From NCBI GenBank assembly GCA_944392535.1, contig CALXWY010000004.1:55445-119444 (forward strand): a stretch of DNA of 64,000 nucleotides, written 5' to 3'. A model generated the notes under the pieces. The model was not told the origin of the DNA, searched no databases, and saw only the letters and a list, made by a program, of their open reading frames with translations. The DNA comes from an uncultured Alphaproteobacteria bacterium (GTDB lineage: Bacteria > Pseudomonadota > Alphaproteobacteria > Rs-D84). Both the position numbers and the translations under genes were made by a program. Positions 1 through 7,954 of this stretch are shown one piece after another; the first letter of the stretch is position 1; every line of letters begins with the position of its first letter.

Positions 1-263
1 ATTGGATATATATACCATTGGTTGTATTATGTAAAACAGTACAACCGTTGGTTGATTTGTGAATCGGAAAACCGATTCGTTTATGCGATTTATACACATG
101 CGCGCGAATCGTAATTGGTGCGATTATTATGTGTATAAAATAAAAAAAACGCGCAAATCGCGCGCGCAATATAATATCAGATATTTTCAGACTTGCATTA
201 TAGCATAACTCCCTTGGTTTTTCAATCTGTTATTAAAACAGCCCGCCAATGGCAGGCCGTTAT
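1..263. other. Intergenic AT-rich stretch with several inverted repeats
   Basis: No gene is supported here. Three successive inverted repeats are visible: GGTTGTA/TACAACC at about 21-51, GAATCGG/CCGATTC at 61-78, and a perfect 11-bp pair TTTATACACAT (89-99) / ATGTGTATAAA (129-139). The last pair contains TTATACACA on both strands, which resembles a DnaA box. A CGCG-rich hairpin lies at about 151-170. The stretch lies downstream of the virB10-like gene, so part of it may act in transcription termination. Confidence 0.5.
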
Positions 264-2708
264 TTACAATATCGGCGGGAAACAATCGCCCCCTGTTTCC
301 GGACAGCAATTGAATCCTTGTTCGCCCATATCGGTATATATTTCACCCGGACAGCAACCGTATTCATCAGGTGCCACCCCGCCATCGCATGTTATGACTG
401 TTTCTGTGGTTTCTGTGACATCTGTCAATGCGTCTGATTCAACGAATGGATTTTGAATCGCGCCACTGTCATCATATGTCAACCCCAAGATATCTTCGTT
501 ATACGCCTGGCTGCCGGTTATACCACTCAGGCCACTGATTGTATTTGATGCCCCCGATGATTGAACACTGTAACTGTTCTGGAATTGCTGTTGTTGATTT
601 TGGTATACCGCATCTTGGCGTGCATTATTAATCGCCTGGTAATTCAATGATTGACAATACGCCAACACAGTTCTGTAATCGTATCCAGAATTTATAATTT
701 CACCTTCTACGCCAGGCTTAATATCCCAAATGCCATCACTGTCCGTTGTGCAATATTGTTCCAGATTAAATGAACGTACTTGGCCTGTCCATGAACCATC
801 ATTCGGATTAACGGTGACATTGTGGCGCCAATTAGGACGCAATTGTGTCTCCTGGTACAGATTTTCAACAGAACAGATTTTATCTGCGTCGTGACCACAT
901 GTTATAACCAAATCAGTCGGTGAATATACGGTTATACGTGTACCGGCCGCAATAGAAAATGGCGGAATGGTATTATCCATGGCATCAACCAGTAACTTTT
1001 GTGCAACCTGGTTCCATGCGGTAATAATTTCATTTTTGGCCAATTCGGATGAACGAATTGTTCCGCTTTGCACAACGGTATTATTATCCAGATCAATTTG
1101 GTTTATAAATGCATCTGATATTGGTGCAATCATATTAACCGCCGCCGGCACAATCGCGGTCAGCATTGGCATAACCAATTGTTCAACATAATCTGTACTG
1201 CCGTGTCCAGGAACACCGACACGACCCTGGGAATCCGCCGAAAAAGGATCCTGGTTTGGGTCGCCGGTGAAATTGAATTCAACCCCATTTGGCAATATAA
1301 ATTGATACCAATTAATATTCATGCGTCCAATTGACTTATACGGTCCCGGCAATTCACCATTAACATATCCCAACATTAGTGTGCCAGTTGGAATTACAAT
1401 CGTGCGTCCATCATCAGAATAAACATTTCTGTCAACAGTTGCCTGGACCGGCAGTGCATGACCAGATTCATAAATTGTTGGGTCGGCGCGAACCTCGGAC
1501 ACAATTGTTGCAGGAATTGGTTTATACTGGCGCAGAACAAAACTTCTGTCATATGGGTCTGACGAATATGTTGCCGAACCACTGGTTCCGACAATAACTT
1601 GTGCTTTGGGTGCGGCCTTTAATTCAACATGCTTCATTTGACCCGCTGACGATAATTGTGGCAGTGCGTTTATTTCCGCCGCGGTTAATTGTACCGCTTT
1701 ATTTTCATTGCGTGTTGTTGCCGGATTAGACAGTTGTGGTAATGTTCCATTTGTTATTGTTGTATATCCGATATGTTCGGCATCTGTACCAATTTTTTGT
1801 GCCGGATTATTTATATCTGTGATAATACCGTTGTCTGGATTATACGTTCCGGTTGGATTTTTGCACTCTGTATCAGAAAACGGATGGAAATAATATGCGC
1901 CACCGCTGGGGCGAATCCATCCACTCTGCACCCCTGACAAGTTGTAACCCGGCATGGCAAAGTCAGAACATGCCTCAGACGGTACAGGGGCCGTTGTATT
2001 TGCGCCGGTATCTGTCATTGTGGTGACAGTTGGTTCATCATCAAACACAAAATCATTTGTTGGTATAATTTCTGCCAATTCAGATTTTATTTCTTGTTTG
2101 ATTGTTGGGGTTGGCGCAACAACCGGTTCAGGCGCAACCACGGGTTCTGATTCAATAATCGGTTCTGGATCTGGGATTACAAGCGGTTCTGGTTCAACAA
2201 CCGGCGCTGGGTCGTTGGCACCAACAACCAAAATGGCACGCCCAGTATTTTTCATGCTTTCAGATGCGTTTGCATCATGCCATTCAATGTACAATTCTGT
2301 GGTTGTTACATCAGATGCCGCAATCGGACTGTATTCCAAAACAATTGTGCATGCATTATCTGCATCAATTTGCCCCATTGATGTGCATGTTTGCTGTATT
2401 GGTTGCTTTAATCCCGGAATATCGTGTTCCAGGTTAACCCCGACAATTTTTATTGGTGCACTGGCCGTAACCTTTATTGTTTCGGTTTTTGTATCACCAA
2501 CAGACACATCTGGCCATTCAATTGTATCTGGCACAATTCCCAATGTAATGGCGACATCGCCGTTGCTTTCCAGTACTTCTTCTTCGTGGTTTGTTAACAA
2601 CAGTGTTAACAGTATAATTACGACAACAAACGCCGCCGCCAACAACAGCCATTGTATATGCTTTGGCGTATTTTTGCGCATTTCTGAAAATTGTTTTTTT
2701 ATATTCAT
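264..2708 (-). CDS. virB10: VirB10/TrbI-family type IV secretion channel protein with Cys-rich C-terminal tail
   Basis: This is the inner-to-outer-membrane scaffold of a type IV secretion channel. It has about 814 residues, twice a usual VirB10. A short cytoplasmic N-terminus is followed by one membrane helix (about 20-39), a periplasmic part, a Pro/Glu-rich linker (about 180-210) and a VirB10/TrbI-like domain around 400-560 (IVIPTGTLMLG, then a stretch on the INWYQFILPNG side). A long Gln/Ser-rich region ends in about 45 residues dense in cysteine (GCCPGE, NCCPETGGDC). The ATG at 2708 is chosen. A TTG at 2729 in the same frame overlaps the virB9 stop but has no ribosome binding site. It is the last of three co-directional virB8-virB9-virB10 genes. 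The family call is firm at the TrbI domain. The Cys-rich tail is unexplained and may be disulfide-bonded in the periplasm or at the surface. Confidence 0.8.
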   Translation of the reverse strand: MNIKKQFSEMRKNTPKHIQWLLLAAAFVVVIILLTLLLTNHEEEVLESNGDVAITLGIVPDTIEWPDVSVGDTKTETIKVTASAPIKIVGVNLEHDIPGLKQPIQQTCTSMGQIDADNACTIVLEYSPIAASDVTTTELYIEWHDANASESMKNTGRAILVVGANDPAPVVEPEPLVIPDPEPIIESEPVVAPEPVVAPTPTIKQEIKSELAEIIPTNDFVFDDEPTVTTMTDTGANTTAPVPSEACSDFAMPGYNLSGVQSGWIRPSGGAYYFHPFSDTECKNPTGTYNPDNGIITDINNPAQKIGTDAEHIGYTTITNGTLPQLSNPATTRNENKAVQLTAAEINALPQLSSAGQMKHVELKAAPKAQVIVGTSGSATYSSDPYDRSFVLRQYKPIPATIVSEVRADPTIYESGHALPVQATVDRNVYSDDGRTIVIPTGTLMLGYVNGELPGPYKSIGRMNINWYQFILPNGVEFNFTGDPNQDPFSADSQGRVGVPGHGSTDYVEQLVMPMLTAIVPAAVNMIAPISDAFINQIDLDNNTVVQSGTIRSSELAKNEIITAWNQVAQKLLVDAMDNTIPPFSIAAGTRITVYSPTDLVITCGHDADKICSVENLYQETQLRPNWRHNVTVNPNDGSWTGQVRSFNLEQYCTTDSDGIWDIKPGVEGEIINSGYDYRTVLAYCQSLNYQAINNARQDAVYQNQQQQFQNSYSVQSSGASNTISGLSGITGSQAYNEDILGLTYDDSGAIQNPFVESDALTDVTETTETVITCDGGVAPDEYGCCPGEIYTDMGEQGFNCCPETGGDCFPPIL

Positions 2709-2729
2709 TTTACCCACAGATTCTGACAA

Positions 2730-4253
2730 TTATTGTACGCGCACGACACTGCAACTGGTTCCACTGAATTCCAGTAACTGGTTGCATAATTGTTGGGCCG
2801 TATTTACATCAGACAGCGGTCCAATGCGCAACCGATACAGACGCGCAGCCGAAGAATCCGCCCCCAAATCACCGACCCCTTGTTCGTCCACCGCAAAGAA
2901 CACCATGTCTTTATATGGGGTTAATATACCTTGACCGTCATCGCCACTGAATTTCGCCAACAGATTTGCCCAATAATCATCCAACGCCTTGACCGATGTG
3001 TCGGATTTCAATTCAACCGCGACACCGGTTTGATTACTGGTTATCAATGGAATGTTTGACTGTGGCAAGAACGAACCCGCCGTTAACCGTTCTGTGGGCA
3101 CCATTGCGGTTGTGGTTGTCCCGCCACTGGTGACGGCCGGCATGGCGTACCCCGCCGGTGCGTAATATCCACTGGTTGTGCCCGCCGGCATATTACCAAC
3201 CATAATTGGTGACGTTGTATAACCATTTACAGATGCGTTAATCGCCGCCTGGTCCGCGCTGTACGCGATATTATTTAACGATTGGCCAGACATAATGGAT
3301 TGCGCAACGTTCGCTTCGGCCAACGCCATAACCGATGCCGTATCCGCAATCAAGAACGGTTTTTCGCGCTTTTTGATACAAACAATGCGTTGCCCACTGC
3401 GCAGAACCATGTCACCAACCGCTTCAACGATTAACAGACGGCCATCTTCGCCATCCGTGCGGAATCCGACTGGTGATTCACCGCCTTCTATTAATAAAGA
3501 TACAACCGGGCGCTGGGTCATGGAAATAACCTTGTCCCCAAAGTCAATATACGTAAATATCCGATCGCGCCATACGCGTTCAGGTGCAATAACATAATCG
3601 TCTGGATTTGGAACGAATATATCCAGGTCAAATCGGAATTCAGACGGATCAATTTTCATTGATTTAATCCATCCGTAATCTTCGCCATCAACCCCAATCG
3701 TACTGGCGGCGGCATTTTGCTTTTTGAATATAGACGACGATCCGCCGGCGGCATTTGTTGCGCCAGATGCGGTTGACACTGGTGCATTACCATCCAATAC
3801 GACATCAACCTGGGAATATGTAATTTCACTGGAATTAGATGGTTCGCTGCGCAGATAAAATGTGTACACGTTCCCAGATTCACCCGACACAATCAAATTA
3901 GTATCCGAACCCTGGTTGCTGGATACCGGGGTGATGAACATCGTGCTGCCCCCTTGGGTTGCATCAATTGAAAACAGCCCATCATTTCCGATAACGGCAT
4001 CTGCAATTTTTTCGCCGTTTGGCAGTGCAATCAATGTTGTCATTCCGTTACGCAATTTTACGGGTAAAACACTGCCCTTGGACCAGGTCAATTGTGCGTA
4101 TCCAGGCTTGACACTGCCGGCGGCCATGTTTGCCGTTGGATTATCCCATGCCGATTGCACGCCATAGTTCGTTCCAGCAGCCATCGCGCCCCCGCACAAC
4201 AACACCAGGCATAATACAGATACATTTAATTTAACCGCCTTTGAAAATGTCAT
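2730..4253 (-). CDS. virB9: VirB9/CagX-family type IV secretion protein with C-terminal SPOR-like domain
   Basis: This is a periplasmic/outer-membrane component of the T4SS core complex. It has 507 residues, against about 270-300 for a normal VirB9. A signal peptide (about 1-25, ending GGAMAAG) is followed by a VirB9 N-lobe and a CagX-type beta domain at about 195-300 (RFDLDIFVP, DRIFTYIDFGDK, RQRIVCIKK-like segment). A low-complexity Ala/Gly/Thr linker follows. The last 75 or so residues (ARLYRLRIGPLSDVNTAQ, CSVVRVQ) look like a SPOR domain, which binds denuded peptidoglycan glycan strands. The gene lies between virB8 and virB10, 21 nt before the virB10 ATG. The SPOR assignment comes from the pattern RLYRLRIGP-S...A..LC..L and is likely but not proven. 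The start is an ATG after an AAGGGAAAGG-like site. Confidence 0.8.
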   Translation of the reverse strand: MTFSKAVKLNVSVLCLVLLCGGAMAAGTNYGVQSAWDNPTANMAAGSVKPGYAQLTWSKGSVLPVKLRNGMTTLIALPNGEKIADAVIGNDGLFSIDATQGGSTMFITPVSSNQGSDTNLIVSGESGNVYTFYLRSEPSNSSEITYSQVDVVLDGNAPVSTASGATNAAGGSSSIFKKQNAAASTIGVDGEDYGWIKSMKIDPSEFRFDLDIFVPNPDDYVIAPERVWRDRIFTYIDFGDKVISMTQRPVVSLLIEGGESPVGFRTDGEDGRLLIVEAVGDMVLRSGQRIVCIKKREKPFLIADTASVMALAEANVAQSIMSGQSLNNIAYSADQAAINASVNGYTTSPIMVGNMPAGTTSGYYAPAGYAMPAVTSGGTTTTAMVPTERLTAGSFLPQSNIPLITSNQTGVAVELKSDTSVKALDDYWANLLAKFSGDDGQGILTPYKDMVFFAVDEQGVGDLGADSSAARLYRLRIGPLSDVNTAQQLCNQLLEFSGTSCSVVRVQ

Positions 4254-4282
4254 AACCTTTCCCTTACGTTTCGTGTCACACT

Positions 4283-4957
4283 TTAATTACTTGCCAGATA
4301 ACCTGTATCCAACGGATCGCCGTTACCAGATTCAATTGTGTATTCAGAAACCCGAATGCCCAATGGATTATCCAGTCGTTCGTCCCATTTTATCGTTGCG
4401 TTATCTTCCATTTCCAATTTCAATTGTATTGTATAATCTTTTTTATCCATCTGTCTATTACTATCTGAACAGAAATAACGAAATTTTACAGAATAAACAT
4501 CATTTCCGCGTGGCGAAATCGCCCCATTGTCAAATTCCACAGAACAAGAAAATTCAAAATCCGGAACCCCACCCATCCATGCATTCCACATATTTGTTTG
4601 GGTAAAGGCGTTGTATACATCTTGGGTTGACCATTCGTACACGACACCGTTATCAGCATTATTCCATTTTTCGCGCATTTCGGCGGCATTTGGTACAATT
4701 TCATTCCGTGCCCGAATGTATTCGCGAATAAATGTGCGCTTAAAATTATCAAGATTTTCATCAACCGGCACCAATTCCCGTAATACAACGGTCAAATTAT
4801 CCTGGGGGGCGGTCATTAAAAAGAACACCTGGGGCCGATTTAATGGATACATATTATACACCGCAACCAGCATCACAACCAGCACGACCAGCATCGTTGT
4901 AAAAACAAACAGCATCAGCCTGGACAACAAAATCGGCGGTTCTATGCGGTTTTGCAA
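4283..4957 (-). CDS. virB8: VirB8/DotI-like type IV secretion inner-membrane protein
   Basis: This is a bitopic inner-membrane assembly factor of the T4SS. A cytoplasmic stub is followed by one strong membrane helix (LMLFVFTTMLVVLVVMLVA, about residues 14-32). The periplasmic NTF2-like VirB8 domain of about 180 residues follows, with a typical 'ANEIVP..., YEWSTQDVYNAF' helix and a beta-sheet end (YTIQLKLEM). The start is set at TTG 4957 because a strong AAGGAGAG lies 8 nt upstream. The open frame runs further back to another TTG at 5014 without such a site. It begins the virB8-virB9-virB10 set. VirB6, VirB7 and the ATPases are not seen in this window. Sequence divergence makes the choice between VirB8 and DotI/IcmL subfamilies uncertain. 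Confidence 0.7.
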   Translation of the reverse strand: MQNRIEPPILLSRLMLFVFTTMLVVLVVMLVAVYNMYPLNRPQVFFLMTAPQDNLTVVLRELVPVDENLDNFKRTFIREYIRARNEIVPNAAEMREKWNNADNGVVYEWSTQDVYNAFTQTNMWNAWMGGVPDFEFSCSVEFDNGAISPRGNDVYSVKFRYFCSDSNRQMDKKDYTIQLKLEMEDNATIKWDERLDNPLGIRVSEYTIESGNGDPLDTGYLASN

Positions 4958-5248
4958 CTGATTTCTCTCCTTCTTATTAACCAGATTGTAGAAAAAAATC
5001 AGACATATACGCAAGTAAAAAAAGTTATGTTTTTGTGCGTCTGGGAAACGCCAGTTTGTGTTTGGTATATCGTGTTCAAACTTTGTTCACATATTTTCGC
5101 GATGTTTTTGATAATAATAACTTTTTGCTTGCGCTGCGGTGATTAAAAAATTATAATATTTCCGCTTGATTTTCTGTACGTATGTGCTATCTTGTCGCAG
5201 ACTGTTGGGGTAAAACGGTGCGGCAAGACGGATAAAAGTGCAGTTTTC
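4958..5248. promoter_or_regulatory. Divergent intergenic region with tRNA-Trp promoter
   Basis: No gene is seen. It separates the minus-strand virB genes from tRNA-Trp. A sigma70-like promoter is visible at TTGATT (5166-5171), 16-nt spacer, TATCTT (5188-5193). It would start transcription near 5200, about 50 nt before the mature tRNA. The promoter of the virB set must also lie here or in the AT-rich 5100-5160 part, but no single good match was found. Confidence 0.5.
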
Positions 5249-5322
5249 AGGGGCATAGTTCAACGGTAGAATATCGGTCTCCAAAACCGCGGATGAGGGT
5301 TCGATTCCTTCTGCCCCTGCCA
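5249..5322 (+). tRNA. tRNA-Trp (anticodon CCA)
   Basis: A cloverleaf of 74 nt including an encoded 3' CCA. The acceptor AGGGGCA (5249-5255) pairs with TGCCCCT (5312-5318). The T-arm contains GGGTTCGATTCC. The anticodon loop reads CTCCAAA with anticodon CCA. It lies upstream of secE, a common bacterial arrangement. A hairpin CCAAAATATG/CATATTTTGG follows directly (about 5333-5356) and ends in GGAATTTT, a likely terminator. Confidence 0.95.
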
Positions 5323-5365
5323 GAAAATTCGCCAAAATATGCTTGTCATATTTTGGGGAATTTTA
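5305..5365 (+). repeat. Direct repeat, copy 1: tRNA-Trp 3' end plus terminator hairpin
   Basis: About 60 bp that recur at 5486-5546, an offset of 181 bp, with about three differences. It covers the last 18 nt of tRNA-Trp including CCA and the hairpin downstream. This copy is the one attached to the intact tRNA. Confidence 0.9.
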
Positions 5366-5485
5366 AGTCGTGGTGTGGGTAAAGGAAGTGAACCCGAATA
5401 CATAAAATGCTGGGTTCGCATACGAGTTGGATTTTGCAAGCGCAGCGCGGCGAAATCCGTACGAGTGGTGAGGTGACGCCGAACT

Positions 5486-5546
5486 TTCCTTCTGCCCCTG
5501 CCAGAAAATTCGCCAAAATATGCCTGTCATATTTTTGGGAATTTGA
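5486..5546 (+). repeat. Direct repeat, copy 2: tRNA-Trp 3' remnant plus terminator hairpin
   Basis: A near-identical copy of 5305-5365. It holds a tRNA-Trp 3' fragment (CCTTCTGCCCCTGCCA) without the rest of the tRNA. The 120 bp between the copies carry the module GCATACGAGT / AAGCGCAGC / ACGAGTGGTGAG (5418-5472) that is also found beside tRNA-Ser at 59551-59604. It could be a tandem duplication scar or an att-like remnant of a lost element. Confidence 0.9.
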
Positions 5547-5604
5547 TGTCTGCTGCTGCGTTTGGCAATGGTGGATGGACGCGAAATATTTGGGATGTGT
5601 TTGT

Positions 5605-5784
5605 ATGAAAAAAATACTGGATTATATTAAATCTGTGCGCAGTGAATGGTTCAAGATTGTGTGGCCGTCGCGCGATGCGGTTATTCGTGCAACGATAATG
5701 ATTTTAATATTTTCTGGGTTGGCGGCGTTGTTCTTTTTTGTGGTAGACAGTGGTTTGAACGCGCTGGTTGGTTGGATTTTCTAA
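5605..5784 (+). CDS. secE: Preprotein translocase subunit SecE
   Basis: This is a small essential subunit of the SecYEG protein channel in the inner membrane. It has 59 residues. An amphipathic N-terminal helix carries the conserved EWFKIVWPSRDAV motif (about 14-26), where the Trp-Pro-Ser/Thr is typical. One membrane helix follows at about 30-57. The open frame extends upstream to 5407, but only the ATG at 5605 gives the family length. It is followed 27 nt later by nusG, the standard secE-nusG pair. Confidence 0.95.
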   Translation: MKKILDYIKSVRSEWFKIVWPSRDAVIRATIMILIFSGLAALFFFVVDSGLNALVGWIF

Positions 5785-5811
5785 AAAAAATACGGGCAAG
5801 GGGTATTTGTC

Positions 5812-6345
5812 ATGGATGAAAAAATGCAATGGTTCGTTGTTAATGTTCATACCGGCTGTGAAGACAAGGTTGCGCGTAATTTACGCGAACAGATTGACAA
5901 ACGTCGTTTGAATGCGTATTTTGGCGAAATTTTGGTTCCAACGCGTGAAGTTACAGAAATCAAGGCGGGCAAGCGTGTAAAGTCTGAAAAAAAGTTTTTT
6001 CCTGGATATATCGTTGTTCAAATGGTTTTGAATAATGAAACGTTTTCACTGGTCAAATTAATGCCCCAGGTTGTAATGTTCTTGGGGACAAAAAATAAGC
6101 CAATCGCCGTCAGCGAAGAAGAAGCGCGTCGTCTGTTGAAACAGGTTGAAGAAGGCAGTGTTGTCGCCGATGATATTACATACGAAGTTGGACAAGAAGT
6201 CCATGTTATTGACGGGCCTTTTTCCGGGTTCAATGGTGTTATTGCCGAAGTTGATAATTTGAAACAGAAGATGACGGTAACAATTTTGGTGTTTGGCCGG
6301 GAAACCAGTGTTGAACTGGATTTTACCCAGGTAGAGAGGGTATAA
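5812..6345 (+). CDS. nusG: Transcription termination/antitermination protein NusG
   Basis: This is a cytosolic elongation factor that binds RNA polymerase and couples it to Rho or the ribosome. Its 177 residues are the usual length. The NGN domain (about 1-110) opens with WFVVNVHTGCEDKVARNL and contains KKFFPGYIVVQM. The KOW domain (about 125-177) has GQEVHVIDGPFSGFNG. It sits between secE and the rplKA genes. Confidence 0.97.
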   Translation: MDEKMQWFVVNVHTGCEDKVARNLREQIDKRRLNAYFGEILVPTREVTEIKAGKRVKSEKKFFPGYIVVQMVLNNETFSLVKLMPQVVMFLGTKNKPIAVSEEEARRLLKQVEEGSVVADDITYEVGQEVHVIDGPFSGFNGVIAEVDNLKQKMTVTILVFGRETSVELDFTQVERV

Positions 6346-6347
6346 GA

Positions 6348-6530
6348 TTGAATGTGTACAGGGATTTAACTGGCGAAATTCGGGTAACAATATCGCGTGA
6401 TGAATTGATGGATTTATTGCAAAAATGGCGCGAAAAGCCCGAAACAAAACAATTGGTTGCCAGATTAAATGCCGAACGTCGCGAATTTATTGACAGAATT
6501 ATGTCTGGAATAAATGACCGGCAAAAATAA
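6348..6530 (+). CDS. Small conserved-position hypothetical protein between nusG and rplK
   Basis: A 60-residue, charged, probably soluble and helical protein that I do not recognise. The start is a TTG at 6348, two nt after the nusG stop, with GAGAGGG 7-8 nt upstream inside the end of nusG. This suggests translational coupling. The sequence is rich in Arg/Glu/Lys (DRIMSGINDRQK at the end) with no membrane segment. nusG and rplK are normally adjacent, so an extra gene here is unusual. Whether it is translated is inferred from the start-site signal and gene packing. Confidence 0.55.
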   Translation: MNVYRDLTGEIRVTISRDELMDLLQKWREKPETKQLVARLNAERREFIDRIMSGINDRQK

Positions 6531-6534
6531 GTTT

Positions 6535-6600
6535 TGGATTTTTTGTGGCATATGCCAATAAAAAATCCGCCCGTGGTAGATGCGCCACATCGTACCACGA
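6535..6600 (+). promoter_or_regulatory. Inverted repeats ahead of rplK (possible L11 leader)
   Basis: Two hairpins are visible between the small gene and rplK: GGATTTTTT/AAAAAATCC around a GGCATATGCC palindrome (about 6537-6573), and CGTGGTA/TACCACG (about 6573-6600). Ribosomal protein operons often carry such leaders for L1 or L11 autoregulation. The function here is inference. Confidence 0.4.
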
Positions 6601-6628
6601 ACACTAACCAAAAAATGGAGTGAATAAA

Positions 6629-7063
6629 ATGGCAGCAAAAAAAGAAGTCAAGGGGATTGTAAAATTGGTCGTCCCCGCGAAACAGGCGAATCCTGCGCCA
6701 CCAATCGGGCCGGCGTTGGGTGCGGCTGGTGTTAATATTGCAGAATTCTGCAAACAGTTTAATGACAAAACGGCTGATAAAGAACCGGGTATGCCGATTC
6801 CGTGCATAATTACCGTTTATACAGATCGCAGTTTTGAATTCATAATGAAACTGCCACCTGTGTCGTACTATATCAAAAAGGCATTAAAACTGAAAATCGG
6901 CTCTCATAAGCCGGGCCGTGATTTTGTTGGCAAGATTACCAAAGATCAAATTCGTGAAATCGCGGAAAATAAAATGCCGGACTTAAATTGCTCTACCATT
7001 GAATCTGCGATGAATATTGTTGCAGGTCAGTGCCGTTCAATGGGCGTAAAGGTGGAGGATTAA
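6629..7063 (+). CDS. rplK: 50S ribosomal protein L11
   Basis: This is an L11 stalk-base protein binding 23S rRNA at the GTPase-associated centre. It has 144 residues. The N-domain contains [16 protein letters not shown] with the proline-rich hinge. The C-terminal RNA-binding domain contains [18 protein letters not shown] and the end [16 protein letters not shown]. The ATG at 6629 is preferred over an in-frame GTG at 6620, because GGAG (6617-6620) sits 8 nt ahead. The gap to rplA is 3 nt. Confidence 0.97.
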   Translation: MAAKKEVKGIVKLVVPAKQANPAPPIGPALGAAGVNIAEFCKQFNDKTADKEPGMPIPCIITVYTDRSFEFIMKLPPVSYYIKKALKLKIGSHKPGRDFVGKITKDQIREIAENKMPDLNCSTIESAMNIVAGQCRSMGVKVED

Positions 7064-7066
7064 GAC

Positions 7067-7741
7067 ATGAAAATTACAAAAAGACAAAAAACATGGGCAA
7101 ATCTGGACCGCAATAAAGTTTATTCTGTGGCGGATGCCATTGATGCATTGCGTGAATATTCGTCCAAAAAGTTTGACGAAAGTCTGGAAGTTGCGGTTCG
7201 TTTGGGTATTGATATTACCAAGGCGGATCAAAATATTCGTGGCATGTTGTCTTTGCCGAACGGCACGGGTAAAACTGTGCGCGTTGCTGTGTTCACGGTA
7301 AACAGCGCGGATGAAGCCAAAAAGGCTGGGGCCGACGTTGTTGGTGGCGAAGATTTGATTGATCGTGTTGCCGGTGGTGAAATTAATTTTGATCGCGTTA
7401 TTGCAACACCAGATATGATGCCCAAAATGTCAAAAATTGCACGTGTGTTGGGCCCCAAGGGACTGATGCCGAATCCAAAATTGGGTACGGTTACAAATAA
7501 TGTTGCAGATGCTGTTGCAACAGCCAAGGCGGGCCAGATTGAATACCGCGCAGAAAAGAATGGCATCATTCATGCCGCTGTTGGAAAAATGTCATTCCCA
7601 ACAGAAAAATTGGTTGAAAATGTAAATGCATTGATTGACCAATTGAAAAAGGTTAAACCGGCATCGGCCAAGGGACAGTATATCTTGGCGGTTGCGGTTG
7701 CAACAACCCAAGGCCCTGGGCTGAAAGTTGATGCAAAATAA
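7067..7741 (+). CDS. rplA: 50S ribosomal protein L1
   Basis: This is the L1 stalk protein of the large subunit and usually the translational repressor of rplK-rplA. It has 224 residues. It contains SLPNGTGKTVRVAVF (about 64-78), the hinge MPKMSKIARVLGPKGLMPNPK (split: KIARVLGPKGLMPNP) and the C-terminal GPGLKVDAK. It is directly downstream of rplK. Confidence 0.97.
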   Translation: MKITKRQKTWANLDRNKVYSVADAIDALREYSSKKFDESLEVAVRLGIDITKADQNIRGMLSLPNGTGKTVRVAVFTVNSADEAKKAGADVVGGEDLIDRVAGGEINFDRVIATPDMMPKMSKIARVLGPKGLMPNPKLGTVTNNVADAVATAKAGQIEYRAEKNGIIHAAVGKMSFPTEKLVENVNALIDQLKKVKPASAKGQYILAVAVATTQGPGLKVDAK

Positions 7742-7954
7742 TAAACGTGCGTCGGACTGGTTTCGGCGCACACACAGATTTCTGTCCAAGACTGATGGTG
7801 CCCGGTGCGCCGGACTTAATTGCCATCATAGACAAAGAAAATTTCTTTGGGGCAGGAAGCACAGGCCCCACCCGATGGCAACATCGGATGGAAAGTTTAA
7901 CAAGAACAGGGGTTTTGAAATCTATTTCAAAATCTTGCAGATAAGGGTAAAGAT
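7742..7954 (+). promoter_or_regulatory. Structured leader of rplJ-rplL (L10 leader-like)
   Basis: A 213-nt gap with no convincing gene, lying in the position where the L10(L12)4-binding autoregulatory leader is found. Visible structure includes GTGCG/CGCAC around 7747-7772, GGGGC/GGCCCC near 7849-7869, and a perfect hairpin CCGATG-GCAA-CATCGG (7872-7887). It probably lets excess L10 repress rplJ-rplL translation. The specific kink-turn was not traced. Confidence 0.55.

Noticed and set aside
1..263. Chromosomal origin of replication
   Set aside because: Only two DnaA-like boxes and no typical oriC neighbours; kept as a minor observation instead.
1954..2934. Long plus-strand frame of 326 codons
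   Set aside because: Antisense to virB10/virB9; its Ser/Thr/Gly-rich sequence reflects the codon pattern of the real gene, and it has no domain.
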